Source: Sediminibacterium ginsengisoli
GTDB taxonomy: Bacteria; Bacteroidota; Bacteroidia; Chitinophagales; Chitinophagaceae
Direction of reading: 5' to 3'
NCBI GenBank assembly: GCA_945860335.1
Contig: CAMAQW010000117.1
Coordinates: forward strand, 1 to 5,804
Length of the DNA: 5,804 nucleotides
This document shows, piece after piece, positions 1 through 5,804 of the stretch; position 1 is the first letter of the stretch; the number at the start of each line of letters is the position of its first letter. The position numbers and the translations under genes are program-made. The notes beneath the pieces were generated by a model, which saw only the letters and a program-made list of their open reading frames with translations, had not been told where the DNA came from and did no database searches.

Positions 1-27
1 AGCCAATAAGCAAAGGAAGATTCTCAT
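1..27 (-). CDS. Possible start of an exported protein, cut by the window edge
   Basis: Reading the minus strand from base 27 gives ATG followed by eight sense codons, MRIFLCLLA, before the window ends. A Met-Arg start followed at once by a hydrophobic stretch is how a signal peptide or lipoprotein leader begins. It lies 56 bases downstream of the end of the phosphodiesterase gene on the same strand, where a next gene would be expected. The bases before the ATG are A/T-rich with no Shine-Dalgarno sequence, like the other starts here. Only nine codons are visible, so this could equally be a chance ATG in an intergenic region. No function can be assigned. Confidence 0.35.
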
Positions 28-83
28 AATCAATTTTTGTAACTCAATGTAAGTACAAAATCCAATTAATTTCCTTCTTATAA

Positions 84-1181
84 TCAGTTATTTTTAATTT
101 GATCTTTAACAACCGCTAAAGGTCTGGCAACAGTATGATCTTCTGCTTCAAAATTTTCATCAGCAAGTAAAGAAATGGTAGAAGCAATTTGTTTTAAATA
201 AGCAATGTCTTTGTTTTTCATTTCTCCATTGTTAATGATATTATTGCCAATCATTGCCATCCAAGTTTCACCGGAACCCTTTACCCAAAATCCATGCGTA
301 GACCAATTGGAGCTTTTGCTACCACGGCCGTGATCGGTAGTAATAATAAAAGTGGTATTGTTTTTATAAAAAGGATCTGTTTGAACATAATACCAGAGTT
401 CGCTAATAATTTGATCCACTTGCTTGGCCTTATATAAATATTGGTCGTACTGTTTTTTATGCGCAAAATCATCGGTCTCTCCCAAACCCAAAAAAAGAAC
501 TTTTGGATGATTTAATTCTATATAATTTTTCGCACTAGCGTATGTTAATAAATCTTTTCTAGTATGGGATTTATCGTTCACCTTACTTTGAACTGCGTTA
601 ATTAAAACATTTAGAGAATCTTGATCCTCCTCTAATGCCTCGTAACCACCATTTACGGTAAAATTATTATGCTTTTCATCTAATATATATGGAATCACGT
701 TCCATGAACTAAACGCTGCCACTTTACCCGCATAGGTTTCACTCTTATTTAAATAATCAAGAACGTTTGAATTGTAATTCCTTAAAGGTAAATTGGCAAT
801 AAACTTTTTATCAGCAAACCCTGTTAATATTTCATTATAACCAGGATACGAAATTTTATAAAAATTAGAAACGGCTACTTTATTGCCAAAATCTCTATTT
901 CCGAGTAGCAAACCTCTTTTTGCGATAACATTCCAAAAAAAGGGCATCAACATTTTCTTTCTTTCTAATTCGTCATCGCTCCAAAATTGTTCTTTAATGA
1001 GATTGGTGTCTTTGACAAATTTTTGGTCAGACATTAATGAAAGGTCTGCGCCTCTAAACACTTCTTGCCATCTATATCCATCTATGGTTATAATGAAAAC
1101 GTTGGGGGCTTCTGAGGCTTTTTGAGCACTAACAAATAAAATTGAAAAAACTAAAGTAATTGAAAGAAAATACTTTTTCAT
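84..1181 (-). CDS. Exported alkaline phosphatase superfamily phosphodiesterase
   Basis: This 365-residue protein belongs to the metal-dependent alkaline phosphatase superfamily, closest in style to type I phosphodiesterase/nucleotide pyrophosphatase and sulfatase-like enzymes of Bacteroidota. Residues 1-19 form a signal peptide (MKKY, hydrophobic core, VSA-Q cleavage site), so it acts in the periplasm or outside the cell. The full two-zinc set can be seen: Asp34 in the ITIDG strand, Ser111 in the SYPGY segment as the likely nucleophile, Asp237 and His241 in ETDDFAH, Asp283-His284 in TTDHGRG, and His296 in STHGF. The length is that of a complete single-domain enzyme, and the C-terminus has no sorting domain. 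The start is fixed by the signal peptide; the stop is TGA. The substrate is not predictable from sequence: phosphodiesters, phosphomonoesters or sulfate esters are all possible. It follows the small gene at 1260-1496 after 78 bases and may have its own promoter there. Confidence 0.9.
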   Translation of the reverse strand: MKKYFLSITLVFSILFVSAQKASEAPNVFIITIDGYRWQEVFRGADLSLMSDQKFVKDTNLIKEQFWSDDELERKKMLMPFFWNVIAKRGLLLGNRDFGNKVAVSNFYKISYPGYNEILTGFADKKFIANLPLRNYNSNVLDYLNKSETYAGKVAAFSSWNVIPYILDEKHNNFTVNGGYEALEEDQDSLNVLINAVQSKVNDKSHTRKDLLTYASAKNYIELNHPKVLFLGLGETDDFAHKKQYDQYLYKAKQVDQIISELWYYVQTDPFYKNNTTFIITTDHGRGSKSSNWSTHGFWVKGSGETWMAMIGNNIINNGEMKNKDIAYLKQIASTISLLADENFEAEDHTVARPLAVVKDQIKNN

Positions 1182-1219
1182 GACCCGATGTTTTCCAAAG
1201 GGATGACATCTGTGTAAAT

Positions 1220-1255
1220 TAAATATTACGCAGCTATTAAATAAAAGTTATCAAA
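1220..1255 (-). promoter_or_regulatory. Candidate Bacteroidota-type promoter for the phosphodiesterase gene
   Basis: On the minus strand a TTTG (plus-strand CAAA at 1252-1255) is followed after about 23 bases by TAATATTTA (plus-strand 1220-1228), a partial match to the TAnnTTTG -7 element. The spacing is at the upper end of the known range of about 17-23. Transcription would begin some 30 bases before the ATG at 1181. In DNA this AT-rich such matches arise easily, so this is only a candidate. Confidence 0.25.
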
Positions 1256-1259
1256 TGAA

Positions 1260-1496
1260 TTATAAATTAACCTTCTTGGCTTTTATTTCATTTAAAACTT
1301 CTTGGTAAACCTCTTCAATCGATAATTCTTCTTCTGCTAAATAAGATAAATCTTCATCTTGTGTGGACTGGGCATTATTTCTCTCTAATGCTTCGTGTCC
1401 AAATTGAGGTGAAAGCTGGTTAGGGTTTTTCCCGTACTTTAAGGGTTCAATAACGGAAACTAGTTGGCTTTTTTTTGTCTGATACGTTTGGTGCAT
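1260..1496 (-). CDS. Small hypothetical protein, 78 residues
   Basis: I do not recognise this protein. It is 78 residues, soluble, with no signal peptide or membrane segment and no cysteine. The N-terminal half (residues 1-45) is polar, rich in Gln and Asn with scattered basic residues, and is probably disordered. Residues 46-76 are strongly acidic and predicted helical (EDLSYLAEEELSIEEVYQEV and on), ending in a Lys-rich tail. Such a layout would suit a small partner or adaptor protein, but that is a guess. It sits between YkuK and the phosphodiesterase on the same strand with gaps of 68 and 78 bases. The case for a real gene is its position, which fills the interval neatly, and a non-repetitive sequence with ordinary codons. 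A poorly spaced -7-like TAATTTTA lies 17-24 bases before the ATG on the minus strand. Confidence 0.6.
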   Translation of the reverse strand: MHQTYQTKKSQLVSVIEPLKYGKNPNQLSPQFGHEALERNNAQSTQDEDLSYLAEEELSIEEVYQEVLNEIKAKKVNL

Positions 1497-1534
1497 ATCG
1501 TTGTATTTGTAATAAAATTATGTAAGGGATGTTA

Positions 1535-1565
1535 TCTTATTGTAAACAAACTGTTTTCTTATTGT
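1535..1565. repeat. Direct repeat flanking a small inverted repeat
   Basis: The 9-base word TCTTATTGT occurs at 1535-1543 and again at 1557-1565, a period of 22 bases or about two helical turns. The 13 bases between them (1544-1556) form a small inverted repeat: AAACA, a 3-base centre AAC, then TGTTT. The second copy overlaps the first base of the ykuK stop codon. The position, between ykuK and the start of the small gene at 1496, would suit a binding site for a regulator of that gene. The arms are too short and AT-rich to be a strong terminator. It may be chance. Confidence 0.3.
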
Positions 1566-2038
1566 TAATTTACAATTCTATCTGCACAGCAACTACTTGC
1601 AAATGCTTCTGGCTTCACCTTGATATTAAACCCCATCCCAAGAATATATCCCATACTTTCTTTTAAGGCGTCATTACTTTTAAACTGCGGATTGGTATTG
1701 ATGTCGGCATGAATTTCCATTTCTACATTATTTTCTATAAAAAGATCACAAAGTTCATAAGCGACTTCAATGCTTTTTGCCACCTCTAAAAGCATACGTT
1801 CCTTGATATGGTATTTTGTGGTTGTTTTTTCGTTATGGAAATACATAAAACCACCACGATGTTTTCTTAAAAAAACAATAACTGTTGCAAATTCAGTTGT
1901 ATTGGCTTTTACTTGACTGTCAGTTCCAATACAAACTTTTAATTTAGTATTATTTTTTGCTTCTTCAATTAGCACATCTTTTACTGCTTCTTTTATAGGA
2001 AGGAGTAAGATTTCGCCGTTTAATTTTCGCCAGATCAT
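1565..2038 (-). CDS. ykuK: YkuK family (DUF458) RNase H-like protein
   Basis: This 157-residue cytoplasmic protein matches the YkuK/DUF458 family, predicted to have an RNase H-like fold. The signature segments are in order: IGTDSQ at residues 37-42 with Asp40; a helix with Glu80 and Glu85 (KERMLLEVAKS); HADINTNP at 110-117 with Asp112 and Asn114; and a C-terminal FASSCCADRIVN with Asp153. Asp40, one of the two glutamates, Asp112 and Asp153 would make the acidic metal-binding set of an RNase H-type nuclease. The family's substrate and physiological role are, as far as I know, not established, so nuclease activity is inferred from the fold. The ATG gives the family-typical opening (MIWRKLNGE), and the length is close to that of the Bacillus homologue. 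It is the first gene of the minus-strand block and is transcribed divergently from the large phosphoesterase gene. No Shine-Dalgarno sequence is visible. Confidence 0.88.
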   Translation of the reverse strand: MIWRKLNGEILLLPIKEAVKDVLIEEAKNNTKLKVCIGTDSQVKANTTEFATVIVFLRKHRGGFMYFHNEKTTTKYHIKERMLLEVAKSIEVAYELCDLFIENNVEMEIHADINTNPQFKSNDALKESMGYILGMGFNIKVKPEAFASSCCADRIVN

Positions 2039-2094
2039 AGTTTTATTAATACTTCTAATCTAATCAACATAAATTTTATTTATTGTGTTTGTAG

Positions 2095-2111
2095 ATTAAT
2101 AAATTATTAAT
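2095..2111. repeat. 17-base A/T palindrome, possible operator
   Basis: ATTAATAA at 2095-2102 is followed by a single A and then its exact reverse complement TTATTAAT at 2104-2111. The symmetry stops at the flanking bases. It lies 55 bases before the large phosphoesterase gene and 57 bases before ykuK, so a dimeric regulator bound here could affect either. Because it consists only of A and T in an AT-rich region, chance is a serious alternative. Confidence 0.25.
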
Positions 2112-2130
2112 TCATCAATATAATATCATC

Positions 2131-2162
2131 TTTGGTTAAAGTATGAAACGTTTGTAAATTTA
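2131..2162 (+). promoter_or_regulatory. Candidate promoter of the large phosphoesterase gene
   Basis: TTTG at 2131-2134, then 20 bases, then TAAATTTA at 2155-2162 matches the Bacteroidota promoter pattern TTG-N(17-23)-TAnnTTTG in all but the last base. The -7-like element ends only four bases before the ATG, so the transcript would start at or just inside the codon and be leaderless. Either that is the case or the true promoter lies further upstream. A second weak -7-like string, CATCTTTG, is at 2127-2134 without a well-placed upstream partner. Confidence 0.25.
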
Positions 2163-2166
2163 GGTT

Positions 2167-5100
2167 ATGAAAAATATACTGATTTTTATTTTTGCGTTAT
2201 TTTGCGTTCAACTTCAAGCTCAAGAAGTCACGCCTAGTCGTGCACATTCTCACAACGATTATTTACAGCAATCACCTTTTCATTTAGCCTACAATGAGAT
2301 GTTTGGCTCAATAGAAGCTGATATTCATTTGATTAATAATAAAATTTTAGTTGGCCATGACACCAAAGATTTAGACAGCGCTAAGACCCTTGAAAAATTA
2401 TACTTGGAAACAATGGTTGCTTATAATTTGCAAAATAGAAAATTGCAATTGTTAATTGATATCAAAACTGAGGCAATTTCTACTATTGATCGGTTGGTAC
2501 AAGTTCTTAATAAATATCCTTCCATTATAAAAAATAAAAATATAAAAATAGTTTTGTCTGGAAACGCGCCTCCGGATTCTACATTTAAAAATTATCCAGA
2601 TTTTATATGGTTTGATGGAAGGCTCAACAAAAATTATACAACAGCTCAGTTGTCAAAAATTGCTTTAATAAGTGAAGACTATAATAAAATAATAGGGTGG
2701 AAATTAAAATGGCCCTTAGATAGTTTGATGGAAGAAAAAATCAAGCAAACCGTTACAAATGTACACGCACTTGGTAAACCCATTCGGTTTTGGGCTACTC
2801 CAGATAATGCTAAAGCTTGGGAAAAATTAATAGAATGGAAGGTCGATTATATCAATACAGATAAGATTAATGAATTAGCAGATTACCTTATCACAAGAAA
2901 TAAAAATGTTCGCGAGCTACCCTATAATAGGGTCATAAAATCTGCAGGAACGGTGCTACGTTATGGCAAAGAAAATTTAGAAAATCATGCGATGGATATT
3001 GCCAACTTAAAGGATACCAATTTGGTAGTCGTGCAAGAGCGATATGGATTTTTCATAGTAGACATCACTAAAAAAGTTATTGTAGATTCTTTTAGATTTC
3101 AGGATTATCCTAGTTACAGTAAATTAATGAGTGTTTATAGTGGTATTACCACAGCTATTATCGATCAAAAAGAATATATTTTATTTAGTGCTGCAGGCGG
3201 AGACCGCTCTTGTATTATGATTGTAGAGTGGCAGCCGGGAAATAAAAAAATCGAACAGATTCCAATACTTAAAAAAGCACCTGCTTCCAATGCCTTACCC
3301 AATCAGGTTTTGGTAGCTAAAGAAGGACAAGATTATTTTATTTACACCGTTTTAAACGGGAATAATGAAATTGTAAAAATAAATTTCAAAACAAAGTCTA
3401 TTGTTTGGCAACAACCCACAGGCGTTGCTCCATATGGGCTAGCTATTGCAAAGAATAAAATATTTGTGTCTAATTGGGCAGGAAGTAAAGTAACAGATTC
3501 ATTGCGCTCAACAGCGGGTGTTCCTTGGGGCTTAGCCTATACTGATTCTTTAACTGGCGCAACAAAAAGTGGAACCGTTTCTGTTTTTAACATTCATGGT
3601 GATTTTATTAAAGAGATTACTGTTGGACTTCATCCCAATGCTATCATTCGATCTAGTAATCAAGAATTGGTTTATGTGTCAAATGGATCTAGTGATGAAG
3701 TGTCTATCATTGATGCTATAAAAAATAAAGTGGTACGCTCTATACCGGTAGGAATTTTTGGAAGCGATTTACAAGGTAGTACACCAAACGCACTTTGTTT
3801 AGCGCCAAATGGTAATAAATTATACGTTGCTAACGGTTTGGATAATGCAATATTTGTGTATGATTTGGTACATCAAAAAAGAGAGGGATTAATTCCTACC
3901 GAAGCTTATCCAGCTGGTTTATTGGTAAAAAACAACAATTTGATGGTTGCCAATTTAGAGTCTGATGGAGCAAACGTAATTGATAAAAATAAAAAGGCAA
4001 GATCTATACATCACGAATTGGCTTCCGTAAGTATTATACCATTACCTAATAAACAAACTTTACAAAATTATACAACTCAGGTAGGCATATTAAATGTTTC
4101 CAACAAAATAAAACAGTGGACATTACCTGCTAGACAAAATATCAATCCGGTGCCTGTTCCTGAGCGTTTAGGAGAACCTTCTGTATTTAAACACGTCATT
4201 TATATCATTAAAGAAAATAAAACATATGATCAAGTTTTTGGTGATGTAAAAGGGGCAAATGGCGATAGTAGTTTATGTGTTTTTGGAAATAAAATAACGC
4301 CTAACGCACACGCACTGGCTAAACAATATGGCTTAATGGACAATTACCATGCATCTGGAAAATCATCTGCCGAAGGACACCAGTGGACAGATGCTGGTAT
4401 GGTTTCTGATTATGTAGAAAAAAATATTCGCGCTTGGTTTAGAAGCTATCCGCATAGACAAGAAGATGCCCTAGTATATAATAAAAGTGGCTTTATTTGG
4501 AATCATGCGTTAAAATTTGGTAAGTCTGTAAAAGTATATGGCGAAGCTTGTGAAACAGTGTATAACAAAAAATTATCCTGGACAGACCTTTATAAACAAT
4601 ATCAAAATGGTACTAATCCAAATTGGATCAATACAACTACAATCGATAATTTAAGACCTTACATGCATCCTACGTTTCCAGATTGTGATAACATGGTATT
4701 TAGTGATCAACAACGTGCCGATATATTTTTATCGGATTGGGATCATTTAGAAAAAAAAGATAGCCTTCCAAGTTTAATGATTCTGTCGCTACCCAATGAT
4801 CATTCTGCAGGTACTTCCCCTGGATTTCCTACACCAAATGCAATGGTTGCAGATAATGATCTAGCCTTAGGAAAAATTATTGAAAAAATAAGTAAAAGTA
4901 AATCATGGGAGCAAACAGTTATTTTTGTTACACAAGATGATTCGCAAGGTGGTTGGGATCATGTGTCGGCGTATAGAACGGTTGGCTTTGTGGTTAGTGC
5001 CTACGCCAATAACAAAACAATAAGTACAAAATACAATCAGGTTTCTATGCTAAGAACCATTGAACAAATTTTAGGATTACCTCCTATGAATACGATGGAT

Positions 5101-5352
5101 GCTACCAGCAGACTTATGACAGATTGTTTTTCACCCCTTAAAAAAGCGCAATCCTACCAAGCGGTTTCTTCAAATATTGCCCTCGATGAAATGAATTTGC
5201 CCATCAAATCGCTCAGTGGTGTAGCCAAGAAAATGGCCCTCATGTCTCAAAATGAAGTGTTCAATGAAGTGGATGGAGGAAAAGACGATAAAATGAATAA
5301 AATATTATGGTTTTATTCAAAAGGTAATCTAGCATACCCTACCTTCAAATAA
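2167..5352 (+). CDS. Exported GDPD-like / YncE propeller / phosphoesterase fusion protein
   Basis: This 1061-residue protein carries two putative phosphoesterase domains around a beta-propeller. Residues 1-18 are a signal peptide (cleavage at LQA-Q); Cys13 lacks a proper lipobox. Residues about 23-243 form a PI-PLC/GDPD-like TIM barrel: His27/His29 in AHSHND, Glu50 and Asp52 in SIEADIH, His64 in VGHD, Asp98-Lys100, and a closing YINTD (Asn230, Asp232). Residues about 250-660 are a YncE/YVTN propeller, with clear blades at VYVSNG (503-507) and LYVANG (552-557) and an insertion near 440-475 that related proteins share. Residues about 672-1055 are a PF04185-like phosphoesterase: IIKENKTYD (Glu683, Asn684), SSAEGH (733-738, a possible nucleophile region), LPNDHSAG (876-882) and TQDDSQGGWDH (Asp924, Asp925, Asp931, His932). 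Propeller plus phosphoesterase is a known bifunctional family; the added N-terminal enzyme domain is the unusual part. Substrates are unknown; phosphodiesters such as lipid head groups are likely. No membrane segment or C-terminal sorting domain is seen. Arginase starts 18 bases later. Confidence 0.9.
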   Translation: MKNILIFIFALFCVQLQAQEVTPSRAHSHNDYLQQSPFHLAYNEMFGSIEADIHLINNKILVGHDTKDLDSAKTLEKLYLETMVAYNLQNRKLQLLIDIKTEAISTIDRLVQVLNKYPSIIKNKNIKIVLSGNAPPDSTFKNYPDFIWFDGRLNKNYTTAQLSKIALISEDYNKIIGWKLKWPLDSLMEEKIKQTVTNVHALGKPIRFWATPDNAKAWEKLIEWKVDYINTDKINELADYLITRNKNVRELPYNRVIKSAGTVLRYGKENLENHAMDIANLKDTNLVVVQERYGFFIVDITKKVIVDSFRFQDYPSYSKLMSVYSGITTAIIDQKEYILFSAAGGDRSCIMIVEWQPGNKKIEQIPILKKAPASNALPNQVLVAKEGQDYFIYTVLNGNNEIVKINFKTKSIVWQQPTGVAPYGLAIAKNKIFVSNWAGSKVTDSLRSTAGVPWGLAYTDSLTGATKSGTVSVFNIHGDFIKEITVGLHPNAIIRSSNQELVYVSNGSSDEVSIIDAIKNKVVRSIPVGIFGSDLQGSTPNALCLAPNGNKLYVANGLDNAIFVYDLVHQKREGLIPTEAYPAGLLVKNNNLMVANLESDGANVIDKNKKARSIHHELASVSIIPLPNKQTLQNYTTQVGILNVSNKIKQWTLPARQNINPVPVPERLGEPSVFKHVIYIIKENKTYDQVFGDVKGANGDSSLCVFGNKITPNAHALAKQYGLMDNYHASGKSSAEGHQWTDAGMVSDYVEKNIRAWFRSYPHRQEDALVYNKSGFIWNHALKFGKSVKVYGEACETVYNKKLSWTDLYKQYQNGTNPNWINTTTIDNLRPYMHPTFPDCDNMVFSDQQRADIFLSDWDHLEKKDSLPSLMILSLPNDHSAGTSPGFPTPNAMVADNDLALGKIIEKISKSKSWEQTVIFVTQDDSQGGWDHVSAYRTVGFVVSAYANNKTISTKYNQVSMLRTIEQILGLPPMNTMDATSRLMTDCFSPLKKAQSYQAVSSNIALDEMNLPIKSLSGVAKKMALMSQNEVFNEVDGGKDDKMNKILWFYSKGNLAYPTFK

Positions 5353-5370
5353 TGATACAAAACTTATCAA

Positions 5371-5804
5371 ATGGTTCTTAAATTAATTAAAAACAGATCT
5401 GATATTGGTGCTGGAACAAGAGGATCTGATATGGGTATTGACGCACTTGAAATTGCAGCTATTAATGCAGACAATGATTTTTTTAATAGACACTTATATC
5501 AGGATGTAGTTACGCATAATGAAACCATCTATCAAAAAAATAGCAACAGTTTTGCTAAACGAATAGAACATGTTACTGAACAGTGTGTAAGAGTTTGCGA
5601 TGCTGTTGCAGAAACTATATCGCAAAATTATTTTCCCATCGTACTTTCTGGAGATCACTCTTCTGCCCTGGGCACAATAAGTGGTATCAAAAAAACTGAC
5701 CTCAATAAATCAATTGGTGTGATTTGGATTGATGCGCACGCAGACCTTCACTCACCATACACATCACCGTCAGGTAATGTACACGGAATGCCTATTGCAG
5801 CAGC
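5371..5804 (+). CDS. rocF: Arginase, N-terminal part, truncated by window end
   Basis: The frame from the ATG at 5371 stays open to the window edge and gives 144 complete codons of a ureohydrolase, best matched to arginase, which hydrolyses arginine to ornithine and urea in the cytoplasm using two Mn(II) ions. The N-terminal family signature DIGAGTRGSDMGIDAL is at residues 11-26, so the N-terminus is complete. First-half metal ligands are present: His96 in SGDHS, and Asp121, His123 and Asp125 in WIDAHAD. The arginase-type TSPSGNVHGMP loop (131-141) contains Ser134 and His138, the equivalents of substrate-loop Ser137 and catalytic His141 of rat arginase I. The DxD pair and glutamate expected near residues 220-270 lie beyond the window. 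At the position of substrate-contacting Asn130 in the rat enzyme there is His127. It starts 18 bases after the large phosphoesterase gene with no terminator between, so the two are probably co-transcribed. Agmatinase or formimidoylglutamase is less likely given the SGNVHG loop. Confidence 0.92.
   Translation, partial: MVLKLIKNRSDIGAGTRGSDMGIDALEIAAINADNDFFNRHLYQDVVTHNETIYQKNSNSFAKRIEHVTEQCVRVCDAVAETISQNYFPIVLSGDHSSALGTISGIKKTDLNKSIGVIWIDAHADLHSPYTSPSGNVHGMPIAA

Larger units (their letters stand above)
2039..2166. other. Divergent intergenic region
   Basis: These 128 bases separate the divergent ykuK and large phosphoesterase genes, so promoters for both should lie here. The region is about 80 percent A+T and contains no ORF or RNA gene that I can recognise. 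It holds a 17-base all-A/T palindrome and a promoter-like string next to the plus-strand ATG, both listed separately. I could not pick a convincing promoter for ykuK. Confidence 0.6.

Noticed and set aside
281..472. 63-codon minus-strand ORF inside the phosphodiesterase gene
   Set aside because: It lies wholly within the 84-1181 coding region in another frame, encodes no recognisable domain, and the host gene is strongly supported by its catalytic motifs.
883..1125. 80-codon plus-strand ORF opposite the phosphodiesterase gene
   Set aside because: It is antisense to a confident gene, has a Phe/Ser/Leu-rich composition typical of a reverse-strand shadow, and shows no domain.
1497..1564. Promoter for the small gene from TTTG (CAAA at 1547-1550) and TAATTTTA (1513-1520, minus strand)
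   Set aside because: The -7-like element is good, but the spacer is 26 bases, beyond the known range of about 17-23, so I do not list it as a promoter.
2167..2223. Lipoprotein signal at Cys13 of the large protein
   Set aside because: The residues before the cysteine (ALF) do not fit a lipobox, and a normal signal peptidase I site (LQA-Q) follows.
4750..4759. Run of eight A residues in the large gene as a possible slippage or frameshift site
   Set aside because: The frame is intact on both sides and the family motifs continue in the same frame, so there is no sign of a programmed frameshift or a broken gene.
5260..5352. Type IX secretion C-terminal sorting domain on the large protein
   Set aside because: The last 80 residues match the ordinary end of the phosphoesterase domain and show no sorting-domain-like glycine/beta pattern or terminal lysine-rich motif.
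1..5804. Mobile element, CRISPR array, defence system, tRNA or rRNA
   Set aside because: No transposase or integrase motif, no regularly spaced repeats beyond the single 31-base unit, no defence-type domain, and no cloverleaf or rRNA-like sequence was seen.

Overview
The window looks like chromosomal DNA from a member of the Bacteroidota, most likely a flavobacterium. The DNA is AT-rich, intergenic regions are very AT-rich, no gene start has a convincing Shine-Dalgarno sequence, and the few promoter-like strings resemble the Bacteroidota pattern (TTG, about 20 bases, TAnnTTTG). This placement is inferred from composition and protein style, because no rRNA or marker gene is present.

Layout. 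The left part (1-2038) is a block of minus-strand genes, read from right to left: a YkuK/DUF458 RNase H-like protein (2038-1565), a 78-residue protein of unknown function (1496-1260), an exported phosphodiesterase of the alkaline phosphatase superfamily (1181-84), and probably the first nine codons of another exported protein (27-1, low confidence). The gaps of 56-78 bases mean these may be separate transcripts. A 128-base divergent intergenic region (2039-2166) follows. The right part is plus-strand: a very large exported protein of 1061 residues (2167-5352) and, 18 bases later, the first 144 codons of an arginase that runs off the window edge (5371-5804).

The most notable gene is the 1061-residue protein. 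It joins three modules that usually occur in separate or two-part proteins: an N-terminal PI-PLC/GDPD-like TIM-barrel phosphodiesterase domain with its His-Glu-Asp-His residues intact, a YncE/YVTN-type beta-propeller, and a C-terminal metal-dependent phosphoesterase domain (PF04185-like). The propeller plus phosphoesterase arrangement is a known family (annotated as bifunctional YncE/alkaline phosphatase family protein). The extra N-terminal phosphodiesterase makes a candidate two-enzyme protein that could remove both ester bonds of a phosphodiester, but that role is inferred.

Together the window encodes two unrelated exported phosphoesterase proteins, which suggests scavenging of organic phosphate outside the inner membrane, beside ordinary intracellular genes (arginase for arginine catabolism, YkuK of unknown role). 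I see no mobile element, CRISPR array, tRNA, rRNA, toxin-antitoxin pair or defence system.
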